From positions 5,642,001 to 5,706,000 of the forward strand of contig JAMPIQ010000003.1 of the NCBI GenBank assembly GCA_024699855.1: a stretch of 64,000 nucleotides of DNA, given 5' to 3'. Each line of letters opens with the position of its first letter. The stretch's first letter is position 1. The notes under the pieces are model-generated. The model saw nothing but the letters and a program-made list of their open reading frames with translations, was not told where the DNA came from and made no database searches. This stretch comes from Aphelenchoides besseyi. Its lineage: Eukaryota > Nematoda > Chromadorea > Rhabditida > Aphelenchoididae. Shown in pieces: positions 50,733-64,000 of the stretch. Both the position numbers and the translations under genes were made by a program.

Positions 50733-51101
50733 AACAAGCGAACAGATAAAACAGCAGAAATGTGATGGGAATAAAGCTATCAGTTGGTCCACAATGTTTG
50801 GTGATCGATTTGTTGGGCTGAGAACGAAGTTTATTCTTTGATGTCAAAAGCCAAATAAGTCATTTGATGATTAAAAAATGTAAACGTTATCTACTAACTC
50901 TTCAGATGAAACCACTTTCTATATTTTTTGACTAAAATTGAATGCTAACGCGCATGCTAAAGATAACAGCTGCCAAAATGTGACGGACGATCGTTTGAAT
51001 GGACAGCTGACGGTTCGATGGCATTTCGTGGATTGTTTGCCCAATGATTTTAAGCTTATTGATTGTCTTTGTTGGCATAAATTGTGGTAGATCAACTTCC
51101 G
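50733..51101. promoter_or_regulatory. Bidirectional promoter DIMT1 / sarcoglycan
   Basis: 369 bases between divergent genes. An acceptor-like AAATTGTGGTAG ends 11 bases before the sarcoglycan ATG. Confidence 0.4.
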
Positions 51102-52322
51102 ATGACTACGCAAAGATACGGAGCCGGAATTCGTAATTACGACGAAGATCCGCCAATTTGGGCACGAAACGACAGTTATGACTTGCAACCAAAACATCCA
51201 TCTTACACCAACTCGATGCCACGGGCTCATACGCCAATTGGCGGTTTACCGTCCAATTCAGCTCAGCCGCACAATACGACGATCGTCCATTCGAGCGTGA
51301 AGCCGATGCCCGATTCAGATATTTATCGGTAGATTTGATTCGTTGAAAGTTATAATACCGATTTTAGAGTTGGAATTTATGGGTGGAGAAAACGATGTTT
51401 GTATTGTTTCATTCTGATGCTCACGATTATCATTGTGGTCAACTTGACACTGACAATCTGGATTATGAGTGTTCTCGACTTTTCATCGGTAGTTGTTTGT
51501 TTATTGGCACTTGGAATATGAGCTGTTTAGGACGGAATGGGAGCTTTGAAAATAACTGAAGATGGAATTCGCGTTGAAGGTCGAGCAGAATTTGACAGAC
51601 CGGTGAAATTTTCCGAGCTTTCTGCTCCGGAAGTTAGTATCTTTTTTCTAATTCTTTTGATCTGAAATTGCAGGGTGAAGCGTTGTTTGTCGATTCGTCA
51701 TCGGGCGTTTATATCAGTGCCAAAAATGTGAGCGGACACTCGAGTTCGAGTTTAAATTTGAGTCCAGAAGGAAAAACTACAGCCGTTTGTCAACGATTTG
51801 AGGTGCTTGACATGGACCACAAACTGCTCTTCTTTGTTGACGAACAAGAAATTGGATTGAAATTGGAGAATTTACGCATTTTAGGTAATTTATTGGAACA
51901 GTTGACGTTTGATTTACAGTTTAGACGATGGTGGGAGTGTTTTCGAAGGTGCCATACAAACAGCGTTTATTCAACCGGAGCCCGATACACCTCTTCGGTA
52001 TGTTTCTTGAGTTTTTGATTGTTGTTTCAAGTTTGATTTCAGACTTGAATCTCCTACTCGCAATCTCTTTATCGATGCGGGACAAGATATCGAACTGATG
52101 AGTGGAGCAGGCGAAATCCAACTGAATGCTTTGCTCGACATTAATTTCAACTCAAAGAACGGCGAGATTCGTCTTGATGCTGGGTCGATTTACATGGGGA
52201 ATTTGGAGCGTAGTTCGGGCGTTGGAAACTCGCAATTTCAGTTGTGCATTTGTCAGAACGGTCGTTTGTTTGTTGTAAACGAACGTGCGGATTGTCGCGC
52301 TGATCGCTCAATTTGTTCATAA
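51102..52322 (+). CDS. SGCD: Delta/gamma-type sarcoglycan
   Basis: This type II membrane glycoprotein belongs to the dystrophin-glycoprotein complex of muscle. The start at 51102 gives [20 protein letters not shown] with a cytosolic tail of about 80 residues. [20 protein letters not shown] leads into one membrane helix ([17 protein letters not shown]). The extracellular part matches the family: [74 protein letters not shown] and [11 protein letters not shown]. It closes with the cysteine cluster [23 protein letters not shown]. Two asparagine glycosylation sites are plausible (NVSG, NLSP less so). Delta and gamma forms are not separable in invertebrates. First gene of a tight + strand run. Confidence 0.9.
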
Positions 52323-52419
52323 TTCTGCGATTAAACAGATGTTAAACATTTGTGTTTGAATTCACGTCAAACGGTTTGATAGCCATGAAAATTTCTAAGA
52401 GAAGATCGTACATTGAGTT

Positions 52420-52431
52420 TTCTGTTCGCAG
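52420..52431 (+). promoter_or_regulatory. Acceptor-like site before PIGM ATG
   Basis: TTTTCTGTTCGCAG ends 6 bases before ATG 52438 and about 110 bases after the sarcoglycan stop. No AATAAA lies in the gap. The best candidate SL trans-splice site in the window. Confidence 0.55.
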
Positions 52432-52437
52432 ATTAAA

Positions 52438-53952
52438 ATGAAGAATCTGCCAAAACGACCGGCAGTTGTCGAAGCGGCAGTTGAGGAGGATTGGACCATC
52501 AGACGGTTGTATATGACCGCTTTTCTGTGCCGATTGCTGCTCATATTTTACGCACGAGTTCATGACTATGTGTTCAAAGTAGGCTATTTGGATTCCGACA
52601 TAACTACGATTCACATTCAAGGTCAAATTTACGGACATCGATTACTCTGTTTTCTCAGATGCCGCTGATCATGTACGTCACGGTAGATCGCCATTCGATC
52701 GCGCAACTTATCGTTACAGTCCAATTCTTGCTTTTATGTTGTGGCCAAATGCGATCTACCAAGAATTCGGTAACGAAAAACGCGCCGTCAAATGCGATTA
52801 AGAGATGCTTTTAGGAAAAGTCCTGTTTTGTTCAATCGATATTCTCACCGGATGTCTTTTGTTTTCAATTGAAAACTCAAGAGTCAACGACGACAAGACT
52901 CGAGACAAGTTAAAGACTTCGCTGTCGATATTTTGGCTTTTTAACCCATTTATTGCGATCATTTCATCACGTGGAAATGCGGATACTGTGGTTTGTGCGG
53001 CCGTTTCATTGGTTCTGTGGTTGCTGGTGTCTAAACGAGTAAGATTGTAAAGAAGATGTGAAACATAATTGCAAAAATTGTAGTGGATGGTGGCAGCTAT
53101 TGCTCACGGATTGTTAGCAATCCATTTGAAAATCTATCCGATTATCTTCTTACCTGCCGTCTTTATTTCTCTTTCTTCAGTATCCGTCAACCTTACGGTT
53201 TGGCAAAACTTCAAGGCGTTACTACAAAATTGGAGAGGGTTCGTTTATTGTGCAGTAAGTTTTGAATAGTTTAATAGATTCATTATTAAGTTCAGGTTGC
53301 GATTGTGTTTTTTGCGTTGACCGTTTTAATCGGATATCGTTTTTATGGTCAGAAGTTCCTAGACGAATATCTTCTTTATCATTTTCATCGCAAAGATCTC
53401 AAACACAATTTCTCGCCGTACTTCTATCCAATTTATTTGGCTTCTGAAAACGAGAGTTTGTCCAAAGTGTTGGGATTCGGTGCATTTATTCCACAGCTGA
53501 TTTTGATCGTTTTCTTTGCATTTCGGTTGGTCATCAACAATCTGATGTTCAGAGCAATCGTTTCAGGTACGGAAGAGATCTTCCGTTCTGTTGGTTCGTT
53601 ACAACCTTCAGTTTTGTTTCCTTGAACAAAGTCTGTACTTCGCAATATTTTGTTTGGTATTTGATGTTTTTACCGTTAGTCGCTGATCGAATTACAGTAA
53701 GTGGATTTGCAAAGAACATCATAATGACTATTGCAGATGTGCTCAACGAAAGTCATTAAACTGATAAGCCTGTGGTTCTTAGGTCAGGGCTTATGGTTAC
53801 TTCCCGCTTATCTGCTCGAATTCAAAGGATGGCCGGTCATGCAATGGGTTTGGATTGCTTCATTGGTCTTTTTGCTCATCAATTTTTATATCTTACGCTC
53901 AATTTGTAACTCGTATATGATCACATCACGAACCAAACAAAAAGATGTTTGA
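52438..53952 (+). CDS. PIGM: GPI mannosyltransferase 1 (PIG-M)
   Basis: This ER enzyme adds the first mannose of the GPI anchor from dolichol-phosphate mannose. The N-terminal cytosolic piece [20 protein letters not shown] precedes the first helix ([20 protein letters not shown]). The catalytic loop has [20 protein letters not shown] with the acidic DxD, then [20 protein letters not shown]. Further landmarks are [84 protein letters not shown] and [17 protein letters not shown], all in the PIGM order, with about ten membrane helices. It ends SRTKQKDV at 53952. Six or more short introns. Confidence 0.93.
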
Positions 53953-54166
53953 TCATTTTATTCTTCACTTGATCTAACGATAATTTTGCTTTATTGTGTT
54001 TAATTGGTCTCAAAAAACAAATTGCATGCTCAAAGTACACCATTTAACTAGCGGGTTACAATTATCATTTTCGCTTAACTGAGTAAATTATTCACGTGAT
54101 TAGTGAGTGTTGAGTGGAAATCGTTACATAACGTCAGTTACTTTAACCGCCAATTTTGAGTCGTTA

Positions 54167-54178
54167 ATTGGAATGCAG
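54167..54178 (+). promoter_or_regulatory. Weak acceptor-like site before DPH5 ATG
   Basis: TTGGAATGCAG ends 8 bases before ATG 54187; the pyrimidine tract is poor. Confidence 0.3.
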
Positions 54179-54186
54179 ATACGTTA

Positions 54187-55269
54187 ATGGTTTTGTATTT
54201 GATTGGACTCGGATTGGGAGACGTTCAAGACATCACGGTACGTGGTCTGAACATCGTGAAGAAATGTCATCGTGTATATCGTAGGTTACCAAAAGTGTTT
54301 TTCAATTATTTTACGAGGATTTTTAGTTGAAGCGTACACGAGCATTTTAAGTTACGGTTATGGAACAGATAAGACAAAATTGGAGGAGTTCTACGGTCGA
54401 GAAGTTTTGGAGGCAGATCGAGATTTTGTTGAGCAAGGTTGTGGTATGTTTACGCTTTTAAGTTACCCTTTAATCTATTGCTAATAGGTGGAATGATTGG
54501 TGAAGCCAAAACTCACGATATCGCATTGTTAGTTGTTGGTGATCCATTCGGTGCAACAACTCATTCCGACCTATTTCTTCGTGCTAAAGAATTCGGAACA
54601 GAAGTTCGCGTTGTGCACAACACTTCGATCTTAAATGCTGTTGGATGTTGTGGTCTTCAGTTGTACTCATTTGGAGAGGTTGTTTCGATAGTTTTCTGGA
54701 CTGAAGAATGGCGACCGGAATCGTTCTTCGACAAGATCATGGCAAATCGAGAGCACGGTCTTCACACTCTGTGTTTGTTGGACATAAAAGTTAAAGAACA
54801 ATCCGTGGAAAATCTGATAAAGTAAGTTATGTTAGAATTCAAAAACAAAGCTCTTGTTTATGAACCGAAAAATCTACGAACCACCTCGTTTTCTCACTTG
54901 TGCTATAGCCGCAACGCAGCTTTTGGAAATCGTACAGAAAGGAACATCTAAAGCACAGGAATATGGTAATATACAAGGCGTTTATCAGTTTCCAATGTTT
55001 GTTTATAGCAATAACAGAAGATACAAAGGTTGTTGGTCTTGCACGAATCGGATGGGAAACTCAGAAGGTGAGATGGAATAGCAAGTTTTTAATGCAACCA
55101 TTGAAATCAGAAGATGATGCAATTTTCACGATTATTATTTCAGATCGCGTATTGCAGTCTGAAACAAATGGCTGAACTTGATTTGGGTCCACCGCTTCAT
55201 TCACTTATCATTCCCAGTCATCACTTACATCCACTCGAAGAAGACGTTCTCAATACTTTTAAGGTTTAA
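54187..55269 (+). CDS. DPH5: Diphthine methyl ester synthase DPH5
   Basis: This SAM-dependent tetramethylating enzyme of diphthamide synthesis on elongation factor 2 starts [109 protein letters not shown] and [19 protein letters not shown] follow. Then come [34 protein letters not shown] and [14 protein letters not shown]. The SAM-binding GDPFGATTH is intact. It ends DVLNTFKV at 55269, normal length for the family (about 280 residues). Seven or so exons with introns of 40-60 nt. Confidence 0.95.
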
Positions 55270-55387
55270 TTGTTAAACGTTTGCTGTTGTTGTTTTTGAT
55301 TAAAAATCTTAACGAAAACCGAAATTACAAAGCGTGAAGGTCAACGACCCAAAACTTTGTTATCTGCTGTGCTTTCTTTTCAGTTCA

Positions 55388-55399
55388 TTTGATTTTCAG
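55388..55399 (+). promoter_or_regulatory. Acceptor-like site before MsrA ATG
   Basis: TTTGATTTTCAG ends 10 bases before ATG 55410, 130 bases after the DPH5 stop; a second TTTCTTTTCAG ends at 55382. Confidence 0.45.
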
Positions 55400-55409
55400 A
55401 CTGGAAGAA

Positions 55410-56148
55410 ATGTCAGTTAAAAAGGGATTCTTTGGATTCGGATGCTTTTGGGGTGAATCTGCGTTCGCCAAGATCGATGGTGTGTTGAACACACGAGTTG
55501 GTTATGCCGGCGGTAAAACCAAAAATCCGACTTACACGTCGATTGGCGACCACACAGGAAAGTTTGATTCCGAAATTTTGCAACCATTCATTTTTAGAAG
55601 TCGTTGAATTGCAGTTTGATGAGTCGGTTGTACCATACAAGGATTTGGTCGACTATTTTTTTCAACATCACGACCCTACTGAACCACACAAAACTCAATA
55701 TCGCAGTTTGATTTTATGGAACGACGAGGACCAAAAAAATGTTGCTGAAAAAGCGTTGAACGAATTGAAAGTAAGCTACATACTCATTCTAGCGATCAAA
55801 ATTGTTTAGAAACAAAATCCACGAGTTCAAACGAAAGTCGAGAAATTGGACGTTTTCTACGAAGCCGAAGCTTATCATCAAAAGTATTGGTAAGCGAATT
55901 CATGTGATTCTAAGTGCCAAACTGAATTTAGGTTGCGCTCTCAACGACGAATCTTTAGCGAATTGAATCTGAGCGACCAGGAAACTGCGCAGTCAGAGCT
56001 TTCAACGAAACTCAACGCCTTCATGGCCGGCTACCAAAACTTTTCGGTTCTAAAGAATTTGGCTCAAAAACACAAATTGTCGCAAAGTTTGGTTGATGTC
56101 GTGGAAAATATTGCACGTTCTGGCGGAGATCCACGAGCTTGCCATTGA
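55410..56148 (+). CDS. MSRA: Peptide methionine-S-sulfoxide reductase MsrA
   Basis: This repair enzyme reduces methionine-S-sulfoxide in proteins. The start at 55410 gives [20 protein letters not shown] with the catalytic Cys in [24 protein letters not shown] and GDHTGK follow; after a 36-nt intron come [58 protein letters not shown] and RIFSEL. The core is complete. A C-terminal helical extension of about 60 residues follows ([20 protein letters not shown]), ending GGDPRACH; that terminal Cys could be the resolving cysteine. No obvious mitochondrial signal, so likely cytosolic. The gene converges on INSC with 43 bases between stops. Confidence 0.92.
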
Positions 56149-56191
56149 ACAACTAAGTAGTTTCTCGAATTCACTTCTTTTATTGCGATAA

Positions 56192-58572
56192 TCACACAAC
56201 ACTTTCCAGTGGACGATAAACAGAATTTAAACGCTGTCGAATGCTCGAACAAATCAAATAGAATGGTGTTGAAGTGTTGTTGTTTTCTGTTTGAATTACG
56301 TGATTCAAAATCTCAATTCCGTCTTGCTCATGAAGAGCTTTGAGTCCCGTTCCAGAAGCGGCGATTGTTCCTGAAAGTGAACATACAAATTGGTTGAAAA
56401 ACTTACAATCGTTTTGTCAACTTACCGAGACAAACTGCCGCTTTGTACTTTACTCGTCGACAATAATCGGGACGTGCTTGCGACGAATTGGATGAAATTT
56501 TTAACATCTCCAATAGCAAACTCACGGCTCCTTGTGCTATAAGGACTCCGTGATATGAACAAGCAGCCAATCGAGCAAAAATAACAACCGCCTTAAATGT
56601 GAGTTCAAAAAAAGAAAACCTTTCAATTGTTACTTGTTCAAATACGAAGATGTTCGCGTTTTCTGGTCGTTCTGCAGCCCTTACAATTCGCATAACTGCG
56701 TTGTGCTGTAAAACTGTAATGTCGTCTTAACCTCGTCAGCAAACCTCATAAAGAGCTGTAACAGCCGACGAACTTTGTTGAGAACAATTCGCCACAGCTG
56801 CGGTGCACAACAACAACGATTCGGCATTCCGACATCCATCGACTAGTTGAAGTAGGCGAACAATCAACGAGTCGATTTCTCGTTTTTGTAATCGCACAAA
56901 TGCATGATGAGGCGAAATCAGTTGTACCAGCACTCCAGCAGCTTCAACAGCACAAACGATTGAACCGTGACGTAAAACTGTCAGAATAACTTCTAATCCC
57001 CCAATCTTTAATAAAATAATTCCAATGAAGTTTCTATTCAAAACATACAGAAATCAATTGAACACAACCTTTGGGGACACCACACAAAACGGCTAACGAT
57101 CGAAGTAGAAGTTGTCGCGTAGCATCGACTGTTGATCGCATACGACAAAAACCAACAACGTGATCAACTGATTTCCACTGAAAATATACACAATTTTTGC
57201 TTATAGTCATAATTTGAAAGCAAATTCGTACTCTACACTTACTCTAACTGCTTCAACACACAGTTCATCTCCGAAAAGTAGCCTGAAGTTCGTTTCTACA
57301 TAATAGAAATTGAATCGAACTTACAAGTGCACGAAATGATCTAATGCGATTGTAAGCAATCGATCGCTATTTGAACATCCACTTAAGTATACGGTAATGA
57401 CTCGGACAAAAACAAGAAGCGTTTGTTCTAATAGCCGACGAACAGCAACCAAAAAATGGTCACTGAGAACAAACGGTCCAGAGCTATTCAACACTTCATT
57501 TACTGTCGATATAACTGGTCTTAGATCCTTATCGCCGATTAAAACAATGCTATTGAAAAACTTACTTCTTCAGAAATAAACAAATTGCATAATGATTGAC
57601 GTACAGTTTGAATGTAAATTGAAACTTTCTGAACGAGCTCTCGTCCAATACGTTCATTTTCAAGTTCCGCATCGAGGAGTGTAAAAACGGTTCCGGCAAT
57701 TCTCAAAATATGATCCAAATGCGAAGCGACACGCGGATAACTGGGCAATGATGGATTTAATGAATCAACTGCTGATGAACTTCTATTCGGCCACATTGAT
57801 TGTGGAATAGTTGTACCACCCGAACATTGTCCCGAATCAACGCTACAAGCAGAAGATGGCGAATTCGAAAAGTCAGTGGCTGCAATACGACAAGAAGGAC
57901 GAGTAGTTTCGTCATCTGTTGGGTCGTCGTTTACTCGAATGGAATGACGGAGAGCAGCGGCATTTGGTTGAACAGTTGCTGAGCGTTTTGAAACACACAC
58001 TTCAGAATCGGGCAAATGAATTTCCTGATCGTGCCACTCATTTGCTTCTTTTAAATGCGCACAACTGGGCAATGAAAGAGCAAATCGCGAACTGACAATC
58101 GACGAAGGAGCATCGGTGGACGAAGATCGTGAAGTAACGGGTGATGGCGTTTGAGCTCTAGTACGTCTATTTTGAGCCAATGATTCACACGACGATGATG
58201 GATAGCTACTTGGTGCCGCATACCGAAGTTTTACTGGTGGATTCGAACGAATTCGACGAGTTCGCTTTCCGTTTGGTGATCGTCGGCGATTTTCTGTTCG
58301 TGGACGCCACGAAACAGTATCACCGGTTGTGCTTCGTATCTTCGCAACATAGCGGCCATTAGTCTGTACTTTCGGTGGATCAACACTGAAACCAGAAGAT
58401 TGTTTTTAAAGTTGCTTACTTTTGTTTACCGCACTGCTACTCGAGTTGGAGAAAGTATTTCGGTAGCTGATTTGGCATACAATACGGTCATTGTTTCTAA
58501 TTGTGCTGAATCGCGCATTTTGCGTATCCATTCGCTGTGAACGGCACTTAAGACCTCTGGATCGACCACCAT
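56192..58572 (-). CDS. INSC: Inscuteable, spindle-orientation adaptor
   Basis: This adaptor links the Par3/Par6/aPKC complex to LGN/Pins to orient the mitotic spindle. The first exon at 58572 (MVVDPEVLSAVHSEWIRKMR) continues DSAQLETMTVLYAKSATEIL, which aligns with the LGN-binding peptide of Inscuteable (WMEDL...C/T...VLQAKPI). A Ser/Arg-rich linker follows, then an armadillo-like helical domain: HLDHILRIAGTVFTLLDAEL, GGLEVILTVLRHGSIVCAVE, AAGVLVQLISPHHAFV, CTAAVANCSQQSSSAVTALY, VVIFARLAACSYHGVLIAQG, RRVKYKAAVCLGKL and GIEILNHVIQTENNN. The C-terminus is RPLESVV, a class I PDZ ligand. Stop at 56192. Ten or more introns. The identification rests on the LGN motif plus the arm region. Confidence 0.82.
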
Positions 58573-59161
58573 TGTATATCGCTGAAATCCGATTTGTTTT
58601 TGGTTGTAAACCGCGTCACAACGATTAGTTCAATCGTATTTGACTGCTAACAAAAGGAAACAAAAACTGATCGGATTGAAATCTGATCAACATCATCAAA
58701 ATGCGCTCCTTATCATCGTGCGGTAGAAATCCGCAACTTTGGAGATGACAAAGCGATCGGACGGATGCGTGCATCGAGCGGTGTGTGGGTTGGGTTTCAA
58801 AGGTCTCAGGTTGTTTTGCCGTGCGCAATGTTGATTGATAGTTTTGGGCGCGATGGTTTCGCCCAATCGTCAAAACTTAATAAATCGCGTAATCAAGTTC
58901 GTTGGTCGATTGGCGTGACGACATGAAGAACAATAAAAACGAACAACTCCACGATGAATATAAATCCAAAGGTTAACGGGTAAGAATTTTCGAATGGCCA
59001 CCACAAGTGCCCGTTTCAATTGGGTGTCCATTTCGCTACCTGCTGCTCAGTCTCTGACCGGCGGATCAAATGGAATGGTCCATTTCATTTCCGGTTGTCA
59101 GCTTTCGAATGCTCAGAAACCGATTAACATGTCAACGAGTAGGAATATTCATCCTAATTAT
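58573..59161. promoter_or_regulatory. Gap INSC / NDUFAF7
   Basis: 589 bases. A plus-strand 70-codon frame at 58994-59204 (beginning MATTSARFNWVSISLPAAQS) overlaps the NDUFAF7 3' end; no domain. A minus frame at 58625-58873 may be INSC leader. INSC has a TTTCAG acceptor 9 bases before its ATG, so an upstream non-coding exon or trans-splice is likely. Confidence 0.4.
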
Positions 59162-60760
59162 TTATTCAGTCTCATTCAAATCTGGAGTTTCATCCTCGTC
59201 GTCTAACGGGAAGAATCCCGCTGGATAGCCGCCACGTTGTTTGAGAATTTCGGATAAGGTTTTTGGAAAAAGCGAAAAAGCTTTGAACTTCATTCCTATT
59301 CCGTTGTTCGAGTCGCTTGTGAGCATCGAATAAGCCCGTAAGATTTGTTTTCGTTGCTCGAGGTCGGCGGTCTGTTGCAAAAGACGTTCAATTCGCAATC
59401 GAATTCCCATTTGTGCGAGAAAATACCTAAGATGTGATTGTCATTAAAGCGGAATTTGCTCATTACGTCTCACCGTTGTTCGATTGGACCGAAAGTTAGA
59501 CAAAGACCGGAGAGAATACGTCGCAAATAACCGAAATCAACATCCGCAGTTATATCCACTTGTCCGGGATTTTGCAACGGATCCACAATTTGATGTTGAT
59601 GATATGCTCGTAAAGAAGTTGTCTTTCGACTTCCATCATGGCCATAATCAATGAATAAGCCAAAACCGCCGTAACTTCTTATTCTGAAAAGTGTCGTTGA
59701 CAGTTTTCGATGAATTTGAAATGTACCGTTGAGCAATGTCTGTGACCGTTGATCCAGCTTCCGGACACACTTCCCATTTGCTTCGCTGTTCGTCTTCACG
59801 GATCCACGGCGGTATAAGACCTCTAAACGTGTAAAGTGAATAGACATTGTTTAACGAAGACGTTTACCTTGTGTGCAAATTCTCGCCCTTTGATGTCATG
59901 AAACACAAATTGGCTTGTTGATTGAGATTCACATAGACTTCGCACCATGTTGAGTCTTTTCGTTCAAACATATGAATTGGAAGAGCATCAAGGAATTCAT
60001 TTCCAACAAAAACAGAGAACTAAAAAAGATTGTGAACAAAATAAGTTGTTTTGCAAACGACTTCTTGTGGAATAGTTCTCAATGTATCGTGCCAAAAGAT
60101 GGGAATACCATTCTTCGTTCGATTCTTTTTGACATATCCATTTTCTTCAAAATTCGTAGACGTTTGTCTACCACACAAATTGAGTTCTTGTGTGTCAATC
60201 AGCGAGCTCGATCGTTCAACCAAGTGTATGCTCATTCGCTCTTCCTAAACCAATTTCAACAATCGAATCAGAAGTCTTTGTCTTAAAAATAGACGCCTTA
60301 CGTAAACAACGTCTTCTTTCCGCACCTTCAAAGTGTGCAGTGTTCGCAAAATATCGGCCATCAAAGTGCCATTTCCTGGACCCAACTCCACAAGCTGCCA
60401 ATTTCCACGTTGACCGCAATTCGACAATTCGTTGTAGATCCAAATGCCGATGATTTCGCCAAACGCTTGACTTAGTTCCGGCGATGTAATAAAGTCGCCT
60501 TTTGGTCCGATTATTTCCGACTAAACGAGCAAAATGATCATGAACGATGGTCTGCTCACATTTTTGGACGCTTGCGAATAATAACCGGCAGCTGATCGAG
60601 AAGCGAGCGTCATAAACTCGTGAACCGTAATTGGTCCCGATGTCCGAATTCGATCTTTTATGAACCGTTCCAGCAGTTTAGAGTTTGATGGAGCGTCTAC
60701 ATTGACACAAAACCGTCTTGTTGTCAGCAACTGAAAACTTGAAATAGATCTTCGCCACAT
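59162..60760 (-). CDS. NDUFAF7: NDUFAF7, mitochondrial complex I arginine methyltransferase
   Basis: This mitochondrial enzyme (MidA family) methylates the NDUFS2 subunit during complex I assembly. The ATG at 60760 begins [17 protein letters not shown], a basic presequence. Then come [46 protein letters not shown] and the SAM site [20 protein letters not shown]. After several introns the C-terminal part has [56 protein letters not shown] and an end rich in acidic residues ([16 protein letters not shown]). About 400 residues with all family blocks. SMC3 ends 191 bases upstream on the same strand. Confidence 0.93.
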
Positions 60761-60951
60761 CCTTGAAAACGACAATCAGTTGATGTACATCTGTCAAAGT
60801 CAATAATCGAAGAGTTTTAACATCGTTGGCAACAAATCAATCACAAAGGTAGTAGTGAGTTTTTTACTGCAAATGTTGAAATAAAGTAAACGAAATTAGA
60901 ACAAAGTATGAGAACATAAAATGAGATTAATCGTAAGTACAGACAGTGAAT

Positions 60952-64000
<3,049 letters not shown>

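Noticed and set aside
58994..59204. 70-codon plus-strand frame beginning MATTSARFNWVS
   Set aside because: Overlaps the NDUFAF7 3' coding end, no domain, no splice continuation found.

Overview
This is a gene-dense stretch of a metazoan nuclear genome, most likely from a nematode. Genes are split by many short GT-AG introns (often 35-60 nt), intergenic gaps are small, and base composition is moderately AT-rich. The nematode assignment rests on a secreted protein with a cysteine-rich DB module, a nematode-style neuroglobin-like globin, and closely spaced same-strand genes with splice-acceptor-like sequence just before the ATG, as expected of SL trans-spliced operons. I cannot place the species. 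No bacterial, viral or organellar DNA is evident, and I found no rRNA, convincing tRNA or CRISPR array.

Layout, left half. 1-3787 (-) is the 5' part of a HEATR1/UTP10 gene that runs off the left edge. 4828-9873 (+) is a PPP4R4-type HEAT-repeat phosphatase regulator whose 1.2 kb intron may hold a small opposite-strand gene. 9991-12273 (+) holds a small secreted cysteine-containing peptide, a plasma-membrane syntaxin and SDHAF2. TATDN3 (-) converges on SDHAF2. A DB-module secreted protein (+) follows, converging with prohibitin-2 and TXNDC15 (both -). TSR1, WASHC4/SWIP and an ARFGAP2/3 gene lie head to tail (+, 18582-27701). A rhodopsin-family GPCR (-) closes this part.

Layout, right half. After a 2.4 kb gene-poor stretch come an F-box protein (-), a globin with two possible first-exon sets (-), a tiny unassigned gene (+), eIF5A (-) and NVL (-). 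NVL carries a natural Glu-to-Gln change in the Walker B of its first AAA domain. Upstream of NVL are a ~575 bp inverted-repeat (foldback) element and a GC/CpG-rich block. Then come a small unrecognised gene (-), SSBP/Ssdp (-), a B3GAT-type glucuronyltransferase and YJU2B (+), and DIMT1 (-). A tight + strand run of delta/gamma-sarcoglycan, PIGM, DPH5 and MsrA follows. Inscuteable (-), NDUFAF7 (-) and the 3' half of SMC3 (-) complete the window; SMC3 runs off the right edge.

Most genes are conserved housekeeping functions: ribosome biogenesis (UTP10, TSR1, NVL, DIMT1), translation (eIF5A, DPH5), mitochondria (SDHAF2, PHB2, NDUFAF7) and membrane traffic (syntaxin, WASHC4, ARFGAP). The window does not show one obvious new multi-gene system. 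The most interesting signals are the degenerate first ATPase of NVL, the foldback element at the NVL 5' end, the candidate operons, the alternative globin starts and several small genes that ORF-based annotation would miss.
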